Positions 44,179-56,257 of a stretch of DNA of 64,000 bases are shown here, piece by piece; within the stretch, counting starts at the first letter, position 1, and each line of letters begins with the position of its first letter. The stretch lies in assembly GCA_003254885.1 (NCBI GenBank), contig QANT01008475.1, positions 31,260-95,259 of the forward strand, given 5' to 3'. A program made the translations under genes and the position numbers. Below the pieces are notes generated by a model. That model was not told where the DNA came from. It ran no database searches and saw only the letters and a list, made by a program, of their open reading frames with translations. Source of the DNA: Purshia tridentata (taxonomy: Eukaryota; Streptophyta; Magnoliopsida; Rosales; Rosaceae).

Positions 44179-45119
44179 ATGGCAGGAAATATTGTCTCCC
44201 AGTACAAGGTGGAGAGGTTTGATGGAAGGGGGAGCTTCACTCTATGGCAAAGGAGAGTGAAGGACATCCTTATTCAACAAGGCCTAGCAAAAGCGTTGAA
44301 AGGAAAGGATGGCAAGCCAGAAAAGATGTCTAATGATGAGCATCGAAGGGGAAGACAAACTGCCAGGGGATCTAGTAGTCAAAGCAGGTCTAAATCCAAG
44401 GGGCAGTGGAAAGGGCATACAATGCTACAAGTGCAAAAAGTGGGGCCACATGAAGAAAGACTGTCAGGTCTAAATCCAAGGGCAGTGGAAAGGGCATACA
44501 ATACTACAGGTGCAAAGAGTGGGGCCACATGAAGAAAGACTGTCCGACTTGGAATAAGAAGGATAGTAATGGCTCGAATTGCTCCACTACAGCGGTAGCT
44601 GAAAGTTACGAAGAATTTGGAGAAATTCTCACTATCTCCAAAGGTAACACTTCTTCTCAAGATTGGATATTAGATTCAAGTTCTACAAATCACATTTGCT
44701 CCGTAAAAAAAAATTATTTTGATACGTTCCAAGAGTCAAAGGGAAAAACATTCTCTTTGCCTGATGGGTCAAAATGTGACGTCAGGGGTATGGGAAAGGT
44801 GAAGATCAAAATGTTTGATGGAGCGGTGCGCACTTTGGGTGGTGTGACGTATGTCCCAAAGCTGCGAAGGAATCTAATATCGCTGAGCCAATTGGACTCC
44901 CAGGGCTACAAGTGTTCTGTAGCAGGGGGAGCTCTGAAAATCACACATGGCTCTATGGTCCTGATGAAAGGAGAAGAGTGTGGTGGTTTGTATCATCTGA
45001 TAGGGTATACTCAGACCTTGACGAAGAGTGGGAAACGGAGTGCACAGGATATCAAGTACTTGAGGCGAGTCTCGTTTGCGGATAAGGCAGAGACAAAAAT
45101 GTTTCCCAGGTTCAGATGA
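44179..45119 (+). pseudogene. Broken Copia gag-protease remnant
   Basis: Gag starts at 44179 with a typical Copia opening (FDGRGSFTLWQRRVKDIL). An 80-bp segment is tandemly duplicated (44386-44465 and 44466-44544). One extra G in the first copy shifts the frame, which ends at 44532. The zinc-knuckle pattern C-x2-C-x4-H-x4-C is complete only in the out-of-frame first copy; the second copy has lost its first Cys. A second frame (to 45119) holds the protease start WILDSSSTNHIC, where the usual Gly of the active-site triplet is Ser, and the pre-integrase region up to YHLIGYTQ. No integrase or polymerase follows. Confidence 0.88.
44386..44544 (+). repeat. 80/79-bp tandem duplication in gag
   Basis: The two units (44386-44465, 44466-44544) differ by one G in a G run and a few substitutions. 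The duplication covers the zinc-knuckle region. Confidence 0.9.
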
Positions 45120-45373
45120 TAGTGAGAAGGAAAATCCTGCTGGTGAAGGGGTCAAGTCAAGGTCCCTCTTCAGAGTTAACCGATGATTGGTTACTCGATG
45201 CAGCTACATATAAGCATTGGCCATTGTGAATCAGGGGGAGCAAGGACCATATTCTGATTCGGGTTATGTGTAGCTGGTACAAGGTCAAGGCCAATGGTTA
45301 GCGTTTGTGGTATTTACAAACGAAAGATGAACTTCAGTTATTGAAGTGGAGGAGCGTAGTTCTCCCACATGGT

Positions 45374-45387
45374 CTGGAGGGGGAGAT
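45374..45387 (+). other. Copia polypurine tract
   Basis: GGAGGGGGAGAT immediately precedes the 3' LTR, the normal plus-strand priming site. Confidence 0.8.
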
Positions 45388-46098
45388 TGTTGGGATTGGT
45401 CCAGCCCATGAGGTTTAATTGAAGATCTAGAATCTTCTACTTGTTTCTAGTTAGTGCAAGAGGTTTAATTGAAGATCTAGAATCTTCTACTTCTTTCTAG
45501 TTAGTGCAAGTTGGCTAAAGTTCAAGAAGTTTGTAGAGAATTCTACAAGGCTTGGGTGGTGGACTTTTCTCCAAGTTTCTAGAAGGATCCAAGAGTTGGT
45601 GGACTTTTCTCCAAGTTGCTAGAAGGATCCATCCATGGCTATAAAAGGAGGATGAGGCTTGGCATTTAAGATTAAGCTATCAAGGCCTTCTCAGGGTCTT
45701 CAACTCAAGGTGTGAGAGTTCACTAAGGGAGTTGTGTGTGAGAGGAAAGGCAACTTAAGCAAGTTGTCTTCTCAAGGTCTTCAACTCAAGGTGTGAGAGT
45801 TCACTAAGGGAGTTGTGTGTGAGAGGGCAAGGCTTGGGTAGAGTAATCTTCTAGTTGAGAGAGGGTGTACAAGGGGTGTATCCTATTGGGTACAAGGGCT
45901 CGGGTTTGGGATTAAACTCTTGAGTGTAATTCTTGTACAAGGTTATTTCTCTCATAGTGAAGGAAACTCTTCGTGGACGTAGGCAGGATTTTGCCGAACC
46001 ACGTTAAATTTTTGGTGCTCTCTTGTTTTCTTTTATTGGCTTGTATATTTTATTCTTCCATCACATATTTGTCGTGGCGAGGGGATTTATTCCCAACA
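45388..46098 (+). repeat. Copia 3' LTR (711 bp)
   Basis: It has the same ends and internal tandem repeats as the 5' LTR. Near its 5' end it carries its own ~55-bp duplication (AGGTTTAATTGAAGATCTAGAATCTTCTACTT twice) in place of the longer 5' LTR segment. The rest differs from the 5' LTR by only a few bases. Confidence 0.92.
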
Positions 46099-46099
46099 A

Positions 46100-46615
46100 T
46101 TGGGTTAGTCTTTATGTTGATACTTGATCCAGTCCCAAAATAATCAGACCCATATTGGAGAAAATAACCTTCTAATCTACTCAATTTAGGCAGAACCCCC
46201 ACTAAACTAATGTTGCAGTATTGCAAGTACATGGCTTAGTAGTCTGCACGTAATACCCCTTCTCATCCCTAAACCCATCATATGGGCTTGGCCCCTGCCG
46301 CCCATGCCAGCAATCATACCACTGAGTGCATCCAATAAACCTCTTATCCCTCTTGTATGACTCAATTAATGGTCCTCTTTGATGCAACCTTCGAGGGTAG
46401 TGTGGCCCAACCCAGTGGATTAGAACCCAAGATGTAAGCCACCTCTGATTTGGCAAGAGAAGATTTCTTGTGGGCCCACGTGGCCTTTATCGCAGGTGAG
46501 ATTGTGATGTGTGGCTTGGAGACGATAAGAAGAGTAGGTTGTGAGGGAGGATGGGTGCGGTGCACGTTAGCCATTTTGTTTTGTTAGATTTAGTCTAGAT
46601 GTATGGTTTGAGTTG
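46100..46615 (-). pseudogene. Fragment of a GH9 endoglucanase last exon
   Basis: Reading on the minus strand in shifting frames gives pieces that match the last exon of the intact GH9 gene at 50522-51178: [47 protein letters not shown] and GFRDEKGYYVQT, then CNTATLV. Several frameshifts and stops break it. The position of the catalytic glutamate (QTE in the intact gene) reads QTTK here. No other exons are present, and the fragment abuts the Copia 3' LTR. Confidence 0.88.
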
Positions 46616-47166
46616 TAGTATATTATGAAAATGAACAAGTACCATGTGTGAGAATAAGTCCAGATCATTGAAAGCTTTTTTAGCGTGGAATCTTGAATAT
46701 ACAAATAAGTCCAGATCATTAATTGGTATTGTTAGTTAACACAACAATTCATTGGATAACTGGCTATTGTGTTGTGTGGACTGTCTGCACTAGGTGCAGA
46801 CAAATCAACGCTTCATAAAATCATATCTTATGATAGAAAATGTGAACCTATTGATCCAACGGTGCGTATGCTATGTGGTGTTAGCAATCATAGCGCAATC
46901 ATAGCACAATCCTAGTCTTTTTTTTTCAGATGAAATGGCACAATCTTAGTTACAAGATGTAATTACTTTTTTTTTTGTTTTTGGGTCAACCATGTATATT
47001 AAGTCAGTAATTTAACAGTAAATGTGACAGAGAGGCAAAGTTTTATTTATAGATGCCGATCGAATAATTTGATTGAGATGACCTCCTATAAGTAAACATG
47101 CATGGCTGACGTACACAATCCTGGATCTCCACAGTGTAATATTAGTGCTGAATTTGTCAACCACAC
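46616..47166. other. Intergenic, nothing recognised
   Basis: AT-rich sequence between the GH9 fragment and the putative solo LTR. No gene was seen. Confidence 0.55.
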
Positions 47167-48028
47167 TGTTAGTGCAAAAATCTGCTCGGACTTTTGCACA
47201 CAACTTAAATGCGGATGGTTGATGACGTGGCGAGTTGAGCGAGCGAGCGGATGATCCGAGCGTGCCAACTGGTTGCTATCTCGATTTCTTCCTGCACACT
47301 GAACGGAAAAGAGCACCGGTATGGTACCGGCCGGAGATACTCCGATGGCAAAGTCAGAAGAGTGCAAGGAGGAGGATGTAAGAAGTGCTGAAGAACACAG
47401 CAAAGGCTTGGGAAGAAGATGAAGGAAAAGAGGTAAAATTTCTGGGTAAATGTTGCCAGAGCTTGGGCTATTTTTCTCAGATTTCTGTGTCCCTTTTGCC
47501 TTATGGTTATGCTCTTATTTATAGGCAAAGGGATTGGGATATTTTGGCTGGCTAGTAGGTATGATCATGGCTGAACATAGGTCTTTAAGGGCTAAGTTTG
47601 CAGGATAGACTGGGTTACTGACATGTTCTTTCATTTAATGCAAGAGGGATGTCTGCAAGTTGCATGCATTAAATGGAAAGCAAGGCAGAGCAGGTAGGCC
47701 ATAAATGCAAAGCATAGATTTACCTTTGGAGTGTCAGGCGCAATAACTACGATCCGAATTTGCGTTCGGCTCGGAATTGTATGAGTGGAGTTTGATCATT
47801 CCGATCCGAGTGGGACTTCCAGTGGTGACACATCTGCGGGGAAGTTGAATACATCCAGGGACTATTCGGCTCGGAAGACACACGAATCCGATCCGAACAA
47901 TAAGACGGAAGAGCTACCGGACAGAGTTCTGACGAAGGAAGACACCTGACACATTCCGATCCGAGCTCAGCATCCGATCCGAGATACTAGTGAATTTTGC
48001 AGATCCTGCTTCTGACTATTAGTCAACA
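47167..48028 (-). mobile_element. Putative solo LTR (~860 bp) upstream of the ankyrin gene
   Basis: On the minus strand the segment starts TGTTGACTAATAG and ends TTTTTGCACTAACA, the TG...CA form of LTR ends. It has a TATA box (TATAAATA near 47517-47524) followed by a pyrimidine-rich leader-like stretch, and many copies of CCGATCCGA-like motifs between 47745 and 48070. No internal coding region is attached, and no target-site duplication is clear (CACAC versus TGATT). The exact ends are a guess. Confidence 0.45.
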
Positions 48029-48202
48029 TGATTGGTTCGGATCGGATCCGACGGTAGAATCCGATCCGACGAGGTTGTATGGATGGCCCGTTGATTATGG
48101 GTCGTGGGACGGAAGTCGAATCCGAGGTCCCACGTGTTCAGCATATTGGCCGTTGACTCGAATGGGGGTGTTATCCCCGAACACACACACTTTGAGTAAG
48201 CC

Positions 48203-50295
48203 ATGAAACCTTGTCTGTATAAGGCGGTAAGATCAGGTGATGTTGATTTTTTGAGAAGAATCAGAGAAGGACCAGATGGTGATGTAGTATCAAATCAGTA
48301 CTTCAATCAAAAAACGCCTAAAGAGAATAATATTCTTCACATTGCCGCGGAATTCAAGCACATAGTTTTCTTCAGTGACTTGATCCCACTTCAATCTCCA
48401 CTGTTTTGGGCACTAAACAAAAGGGGCGACACTCCTCTGCATGTTGCTGCAAGAGTAGGCTGTGACCAAATAGTTGAGTTCCTCATTCAACACAGTAATA
48501 GAGCCGATGAAGAAAGGGGACTTGTTGAAGGTACTGAAGCTCATAACAATGAACTGCTCCGAATGACCAACTTGGAAGATGATACAGCACTGCATATCGC
48601 TGCCCGATACGGTTTCCATAGAGTGGTCAACCTGTTAATGCAGGCCGATTCTCAATTGTCTTGTTTTACCAACAAAGCTAACGAGTCTCCTTTGTTCATA
48701 GCTACTAGCCAAGGCTTTCTACTCATAGCTAATGCTATTTTAAACCAGTGTCCAAACTCAGTATCTTCATTTCAAGGGATCAACGGTGTTACAGCTTTGC
48801 ATACGGCCATAACTCACCTAGACCAACAATCTCAAGGTAAATCACCACATGACATCAATTCATTATAAGAAATTATTATGTAGAACCGATATATTGGCAC
48901 ATGATATAACCAATTCACATACGTGTTATGGATATTTCAGGTATGTGGTTCTCATGCACACCCTCAGAGCCTGCAGCCCTTCAACTTGTGAAGAATATGG
49001 TATTAAAAAATCCTAATTTAGTTAAAGAAGGTGACGCACTTGGGTGGACTCCCTTACACTACGCAGCATTTAAAGGGAACCTTGAAGCAACTCGAGTACT
49101 GTTGATGAATCCGAAGATTCTGCTTGTTACTTGTTGGACAAATCTGGAATGGCAGCTCTCCATGTCGCGGCCTACGCAGGCCATATGAGAATAATGGAAG
49201 AATTGATTCAATATCGGCCTGATTGTTGTGATTTGCTGAATTACAAAGGCCAAACAGCTCTACATGTTGCAGTTTTAGGTGAAAAAATAAATGCTGTAAA
49301 GTGGATATTGCAGAAGCCTGAGCTTGCAGGACTTATAAATGAACCAGATAAAGATGGAAACACACCTTTGCACCTGGCTGCCATTAACAAAAATCGTGAC
49401 ATTACGGTAATTTTGACACAAGACCCTAGGGTGGATAGAAATGCTATCAATAAGGAATTCTTCAAGGCAATCGATATTTTCCGTGGCAACAATACTCAAG
49501 AAGAGACTGACTCGCTAGAGGACGATATGAATTACTTAAAGGTATATATGCAATAACACACAAATTAGGAAGTTGATGATTTTCATATATATGTTACAAA
49601 AAGGGTGTGCTGCTAATTAATTACTCAATGTTTTATAGGAATATATCCAAGTCTTTTTTAAAGGTGTGGACGATTTGCGTAGCCTTGAACGCTCCATCAG
49701 CGTGCCATATTTTCAGCAACAAATCAACCGTAATTTCAGCTACGAATCTCCGGAGAAGGAGAAGGACATGTCAAGCACACCGGCTGCCATTGTAGATAAT
49801 AAGCTGCTGGATAATGCCCCACAAAGACGTCAATCAAGACTTCTTGTAGCAGCGCTTATCGCAACCGTGACTTTTGCAGCGGGTTTCACAGTTCCTGGAG
49901 GATTAAACACTAGCAACGGAAGGCCGCTTTTAGAGGACAATATTTTTTTCACCTTTTTTTTATGCACCAACGCGTTTTCCTTCTATCTGTCAATTTTGGT
50001 GATTTTTTTTGAATTAGTAGATAGAGATTTCTTAGCAGTCCCCATAGTTGCAACTCTCCTTCGAGGTTCCCTTGCAGGAATGGTGGAAGCATTTTTTTTT
50101 GGGCTGTTTGCAATGCTTACGAGCAAGAATGAGCTCCAGTCAAAAGAGGGAAACACATATTTCAATCTGGAATTGCGTAATATTTTGGCTACACTAGTAT
50201 TGCCGTTTGTGATATTATGTCTATTCCTCAGGATGCTTGTGGTCACTAGCACTGTCGGAAAGAGAGAAATAAACATCCGGGACCGCGTAATCTAA
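48203..50295 (+). pseudogene. ACD6-like ankyrin-repeat / PGG-domain membrane protein gene, frameshifted
   Basis: Three exons (48203-48836, 48941-49541 and 49639-50295) have good GT-AG ends, but one base is missing near 49100-49115. After LLMNP the reading frame slips, and as written it stops at 49188 after 293 residues. The other frame continues at once with ankyrin-repeat sequence (SGMAALHVAAYAGH). Parts recognised are N-terminal LYKAVRSGDVDFL, about eight ankyrin repeats, the PGG motif AALIATVTFAAGFTVPGG and four hydrophobic helices (last exon). Members of this plant family (ACD6 and relatives) are plasma-membrane proteins in salicylic acid signalling and defence. The last exon is open for 219 codons, so the break is recent or a base-calling error. 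If it is an error, the protein would be about 630 residues. Confidence 0.88.
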
Positions 50296-50521
50296 TGTTT
50301 GGGACATGTTTGCTTCTTTCCATCATATTTGGACCAGATGGTTTAAGTTGTTTTTTGCAGTCAAATTACATGTATCTTTTGTTGCTTTGGTTGTCTTGTT
50401 AAACCAGGTTGGCTATCTGCTTAAACCCCTTTGTATTTCTTTCTTTTACATATGGTTATACACTGGGTGAGTCCTAAAATTATCACACTATTGAAAGAAA
50501 AATCTTCCTACATACATCATA

Positions 50522-53008
50522 TTAGCTAGAAGCTAGTAAATATGAATGACAAGAGAGATAATCACCTTCTAATCTATTCAATTTAGCAAGAACACCCACT
50601 AATGTTGCAGTATTGTAAGTGCAGGCCTCAGTCTGAATGTAATTCCACCTCTCATCCCTAAACCCATCATTCTTATCCGGCCCACCAACCAAGGCTCCAA
50701 CAACAACATTTGGGTTTGGGCCTTGCCTTCCATACCAGTTATCATACCCCTGAGTGCACCCAATAAACCCCTTATACCTCTTGTATGATTCAATGGATGA
50801 TCCTCTGTGGTGCAGCCTTCGAGGGTAGTGTGGACCATACCCAACCAAGTAGCTCATGGCCATTGGATTAGATCCCAACATGTAATCCACCTGTGATTTG
50901 GCAAAGGACAAGATTTCTTGAGGGCCCACCTGCCCTTTGTCGCAAGTGAGATTCTGATGTGTGGCTTGGAGATGATCAGAATATGTTGTGAGAAGAAATG
51001 CTGCACTGGAAACGTATTGCATGTTGTTCCACTGGCGGATGTACAATAAGCCTCCTGGGGTGCGTTGCACGTTAGACATGTTGTTTTTGTTAAGGCAAGC
51101 ACAGATGTAGTGCTCTGCTTTTGAAAGGTACTGTTCCAGTATCTGCTCGTGTTGCTTGTGCTTTTCTTCCCTATGCAACTGAAAAGCAAAGCGTATATGA
51201 GAGTTAAGGAATTAAGTAAAACAACTACCATATTTATTGGGTAGCTCAATTGATTATATCTTGTAATATTTGTTTAAAAGTGATGAAACCCAATTGTATA
51301 AGTCTAATCTCGAATAATAAAAATAGTAAAATAAATGGTTAGTTGAGATGGTATAAATAACAGTACTCATTATAAAAATATCTACAAAGTAATACAAGTA
51401 TTGATATATGGGTCATATTGTTGCATAACTCTATTCATTTAGAGGTGAATTCAACCATATTTATAGGGTATAAGTGTATCTTATCTATTATCCTAATGTA
51501 ATATTAATGTTGTTATTTAGATGGCACTTACTAATCACTTTGTTGAATAATCTTTTTATAGAGATGGATCCCACTACTATTGGAGAGGGCGGTGAGCAAC
51601 AAAAGTCAGTAAATAGTTTTATTCAATGTGAAATATAGCAGCATTACTCAATTTTTGATGAAGCAGGAAAATAAAAGTACAAAGGTAGTGAAGATTTAGT
51701 TTTGTGTACCATTGAAGCAATGATTTGAACACCAGCATACTTAACATCCCAACTAAACTCTGTGATTGCCCAAGTGATTCCTCCAAAAGCCTGAGCATTG
51801 TTGAGAACATACTTCAAATAATCTTCATTGTGTGTGGCCTTGTACAACCACAAAGCTGCCCAAAGCAACTCATCCATATATCCACTCACAGATGTGTAAT
51901 GCCCTTTTACCACCTTAATGCTCTCATCATACTTCCCCCTATACTTGTCACCAAACTCAAACAACTGCCAACAAATCCAATTCCTTATATTAATTACAAT
52001 AAGAATAAACAAATTGATGACAAATTAATAAGCATATTGACCAAAACCATTATGTTTTGGTAACCAGTACACCAACCTTTGTATTTCTATTATATATAAA
52101 AACCACACATTAATTAAGTTACCTGTTGTGCATGGTGTAACAGTAGGGCAGAGTAATGTGGGTTTGTTTTCCTAAACACAATGGAGGCAGCTGCCATTGC
52201 AGCTGATGTCTCGCCCGCAACATCTGATCCAGAATTGTTCTGGTCGACCTTATAGGCTTGACGAGACGTCGACATGTCTTCCGGTCTTTGCCAACAGTAG
52301 TGATCTGTGTTGCCATCACCCACCTGAAAATCCCAACATTCATTGACTACATTTTCCCACTTTCTTTCAAGAGCATGAAATGAATGTGAACTTGTTAATT
52401 CCCATTTTTCAATTGCACAATGAGCACCACATTCACATATGTTTAAGGGAACATATATTAATTTGTAGTCATATTATTATTACGTACCTCAACCCACAAA
52501 ACATTAGGATGAGTATGAGCTTTGATGAAATAATCAGTCCCCCATTTGATGGCTTCTAGGGCGTGATTGTACTCTCCTGCATCCTCCATTTCTTTGCCGT
52601 ATTCAATGACACCCCAAGAGAGCATTGTTATGGTGAAGGCCATTGGTAGACCAAATTTCACATTATCTCCAGCGTCGTAGTACCCTCCCACCAAGTCCAC
52701 CTGAAAATCAATCACATATATATTATAACTATATCATTCATCAATAATATTTATGTCAAATTCTCAATATTGGACTCACGTACTCCTTGTTCAAGCCCAT
52801 CGGTGAGGCCAGAATGGCCACGCCATGTCACCCTTTGGTTGTAGGGTAGGTGACCCGAACGTTGGGACTCGAAGTAGAGGAGACTCTTGGAGAGAGCTTC
52901 ACCATAGTCGAAGGATTCACAACTACATAAGGGAAGAAATATCGCAGAGATGGAGAGTAGTAGACCACACCATTTTTGGAGGACAATACCTTGCTTCTTC
53001 TCCTCCAT
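50522..53008 (-). CDS. Endo-1,4-beta-glucanase, glycoside hydrolase family 9
   Basis: Five exons join in frame to 516 residues: 53008-52784, 52700-52488, 52323-52123, 51964-51710 and 51178-50522. There is a signal peptide (about 1-30, core [15 protein letters not shown]), and a GH9 (alpha/alpha)6 domain fills the rest. Key parts are [20 protein letters not shown], the catalytic-base motif [18 protein letters not shown], the first GH9 signature with [15 protein letters not shown], and the second signature [17 protein letters not shown] with the acid Glu. It lacks both the N-terminal membrane anchor of KORRIGAN (class A) and a C-terminal CBM49 (class C), so it is a secreted class B enzyme. These cut beta-1,4-glucan in the wall during growth, ripening or abscission. 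In the second signature the usual E-P is E-A, and [11 protein letters not shown] is unremarkable. It lies convergent with the ankyrin gene, 226 bp away. Confidence 0.93.
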
Positions 53009-54973
53009 AATATTCTTCTCTCTCTCTCTCTCACACACACACACGGTCCTCTATATATACTGTTGGTAATCAGATGAGGTCAGGACCACGTGAGCTGAAA
53101 TTGGACGTCTACCTGTACCCATTTGATTAGCTAATCTCAAGAGTCCCTTTTTTGTTTTTTGGCAACAAAAAATGAAAGAAAAGAAAAGCAAGAGTCTTCA
53201 CTATGTATAACTCATGACTTTGAAACGTCTAGGCATGCAGCACTCGAATTTTTTGTGCCGTTAGCAAAATTTACTGTAACCCCCTTTTTTTTTTTTTTAC
53301 AAGATTCAATATGGTCAAGGCACACTAGATTTCTTTGATGTTTGGACTGAGGTACAATAGATTTGTTGACAAAAAAGAAGGCACAATAGATTTGGAGTGG
53401 GTGCAATGATGTTAATGGGTTTCATAATGCCAAACTCATTTATCAATGGTTTTTTTTTTTTTTTGGGCCAAATTTATCAGTGGTTCACATCGTCCACGAT
53501 TTTGCATTTTGTGCTAGTGAAGCTCTAGTTTAAAAAAATTTTCGAGTAAATTTTGTTATATCATCTAATTTTCGAGTAATAGAGAAAGAAAACAAAATGG
53601 TGCTTTACTTGTCACCGACTCATCAGAGGCTTGAAATTAATATGCAGAAGGTGCCCCACATTGAAATCAGATTTGCTGTAATTAATATTTTAAACCAAAA
53701 TCAGAGATTTTGGTCTGCCATGATTTGCTTCCAAATCAACTCAGGAAGAATGGGTTTGTCAGATGGCTGGAGATTGGACAACCCAGATTAGTGGTATCTG
53801 AAGTCATCGCTGGTTTATGAACATGTGCATTTAAAATTCGAAGCCATATGTATTCTATTTAGGGAATTAAATTTCGATTTTGAAATTTTGAAATATTACC
53901 CGGTCAAAATTATCTAATTGTTTTTGTCTAAAATTCTTTAAAAATTATCATATTGTTTAACCCTCGAAATTCTCAATCTTACTAGGGTGGGAGTTATTAA
54001 TAATAACATTCTTTTCTCATCATGTTATGAACATTTTTGAGAGGGTAATAATTTCCATCAATTCATTTTCTTACAAACAACAAAATAAAGAAATACTTAG
54101 GAAATCATAATAGATACCTATGAATATGATTAATTTAAATCTTCACCAAAATTTGGAGATAGCGTTGAATATATGATGCAATTTATTCTACAATGTTTAA
54201 TGTTCTGTATGGTTCACTTATTTTTTTATTTTTTAAAAAAGGAATCCACTCTGCCTTGCTCTAATCAAATGTGCAGAGGTGAACTCCTATTAAGCTCGGC
54301 TAAAATTCAATTGCAAGCAAAACATAGATGGATAACTATGGCGATGGTGCCAAAGATGTAAGACAAATTAGAAGCAGCAGCCAGACATTATGAACACAAA
54401 TGGCACTTCAGTTCTGCACCATGACAGGGTTTTCTTATTCACCATGTCTTTCATGTTTAATGATATTCATGTTCTTAGTAACATGCAGGTTTATCACCCA
54501 TCCAAAAAATTGGTTAATATGGCAGGGCTATGACTATCCTTCCCAGTTCTCACCAGCAATGACCATCCCCTTGGTTCCAACCCTGTTCCTGACCATCCCC
54601 TTCATCACTAAACACAGGTAATAACATTTACTTACCTCAGATGATTGACTTACACTAACATCTATTTCTTCCTATTTTACTTCAAAATCATCGATCCTCT
54701 TATTAATCATTCACCACTAAAATAATGTAACATTATCTTTCTTACAATACCATATAAGATGTCAAGAAGAAGCCAGACTTCTTATACTTCGAAACCATAT
54801 AAAGCAAGCATATTACATACACACAACTGTCAGGTATTGGCAACCAACTCGCAGTAAGGTTCAGATAAGACTTGCGGCACAATACATGCTAATTTATAGA
54901 CATCTCCCAGATAGTCAAAGTCTAACTTATACTTAGCTCCTAGTAGGAACACAGCCTTCCATTGTTTATTTAA
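53009..54973. other. Intergenic, about 2 kb, no gene recognised
   Basis: Promoter of the GH9 gene at the left end, and possibly the SUMO 3' UTR at the right end. Poly-T/poly-A tracts lie at 53285-53301 and 53451-53464. Open frames (for example 53597-53791) have no recognised domain. Confidence 0.55.
53051..53060 (-). promoter_or_regulatory. Likely TATA box of the GH9 gene
   Basis: GTATATATAG on the minus strand lies 43-52 bp before the ATG, followed by GT and GA repeats in the short leader. Confidence 0.5.
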
Positions 54974-56002
54974 CTAGGCAAAAGCACCTCCAGTTTGGTG
55001 CAGCATTGCATCAATCTCATCCCCATCTTCCATTTCCAACTGCAACAACAAATATTCAGTCAGAATTTGAAAACGCAACAGTAAAATCTGCATTCAAACA
55101 AATGAATACAAATATGTATATACATGTATAGAGAGTGAGAGAGAGAAACCTCATCTGGAGTCTGCTCAGCTCGAAGGCGACGGCCATCAAATAAGAATGC
55201 AATAGAGTTGAGCTCCACTGACTGGCGATCACAGTAAGCATTCATAAGCTTTTTCAGTTGAGTACTACGCTTGATCCTGAAGAATACCTCATTCCCATCC
55301 TACAAAACATAACAAAAACTATTTCCAGCATTGGCAGTAAATTACATACAAAATGCATCAGAACATCCGTTGTCAGCAAACTTCATGGCCAAGTTGGTGA
55401 CTTCGAAACATTTGAAAAGCACAAAAAAGAAGAGAAAATTATAAAGGCAATTCTCTTGCACTTCAAAAAGATAACAACCCTCTTGCATAACCAAAGCAAC
55501 CATCATAGATCAATAATTGATCTAAAATACTAAAAAAATATAATCATTTTATGGTGTAATGAACAGGGCTTTTTGCTGAGAAAAATAATGACTGATACCC
55601 AAGCATACACAGCATCATAAAAACACAGGGTCGGTGACCCAGTGAAAATTTGTACAAAAAATCATAAGAAACATGAAATTCAATCTCCAACCTCCAAAGA
55701 ATTCTAAGAGTTAGGATGAATGATAAAGCCTAACTAAAACACACAAAATCTTATAATAGAGCGAAAATCTAAGAGACAAAGCATAAAACACATAATCTCA
55801 AAACATTCAAAATCAAAAGCATCACAAACCCAATTTTATATATTATTATCTAATTAAGATGAGCACAAAATTTCTAGGAACTAAACCTAAACCCTAAGAG
55901 AGAGAGAGAGAGAGGAGGGACCTGGCCCTTGACTTTCAGATTGATATGAGCAGACTGGTCGGTGGGCTTCTTGTCTTCCTCCTGGTTTGTGACGCCCGAC
56001 AT
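54974..56002 (-). CDS. SUMO: Small ubiquitin-related modifier SUMO (SUMO1/2 type)
   Basis: Three exons (56002-55922, 55299-55150 and 55039-54974) join in frame to 98 residues. The protein starts [20 protein letters not shown], has the SUMO beta-grasp core ([70 protein letters not shown]) and ends with GG followed by AFA. A SUMO protease must remove the last three residues before E1 (SAE1/2), E2 (SCE1) and E3 (SIZ1, HPY2) attach it to target lysines. Length and sequence match the essential plant SUMO1/2 isoforms. The intron positions are shared with the neighbouring copy at 57594-58507. Confidence 0.96.
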
Positions 56003-56194
56003 TTTGTTTCTCAGAGAACGATCCGACAGAGAGAGCGAGAGGTAGAGAGAGAGAGAGACGTAGGGAGCACCACTTCAAGTCGTCAAGGAATTTTGGTTTC
56101 TCTGCTTTTTTCTCTGTTCGGCCTGCACCAACCTTTCAACTTTCAAGCAAGGTGAATTGACGGCATCCATCCAATGTAGTATTGAACATTATTC

Positions 56195-56257
56195 GGCCCA
56201 CTAAAATTTGGGGCCACTGGCCCATTTTAGATTTTAGCTTTCGGTATGTAGGCCCAT
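56195..56257. promoter_or_regulatory. GGCCCA motif cluster upstream of SUMO
   Basis: Three GGCCCA motifs occur within about 60 bp, 190-255 bp before the SUMO ATG. A similar TTGGGCTAGGCCCATTTTAG stretch lies upstream of the second SUMO copy (near 58672-58692). These are site II-like elements common in housekeeping plant promoters. Confidence 0.45.

Larger units (their letters stand above)
43297..46098 (+). mobile_element. Non-autonomous Copia-type LTR retrotransposon, internally deleted
   Basis: The element has two LTRs starting TGTTGGGA and ending TCCCAACA, a primer-binding site complementary to initiator tRNA-Met right after the 5' LTR, and a polypurine tract right before the 3' LTR. Internal coding is limited to gag with a zinc knuckle and part of the aspartic protease. 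Integrase, reverse transcriptase and RNase H are missing, and the sequence jumps to the non-coding 3' end of the element. The five bases flanking the two ends (TAACT and ATTGG) do not match, so no target-site duplication is visible. The element could move only with proteins supplied by a relative. Confidence 0.93.

Noticed and set aside
43979-44260. Open frame across the LTR and gag start
   Set aside because: It runs through the 5' LTR and primer-binding site; it is not a gene.
47205-47528. 107-codon frame on the minus strand
   Set aside because: It follows the TATA box of the putative LTR and reads low-complexity leader-like sequence with no known domain.
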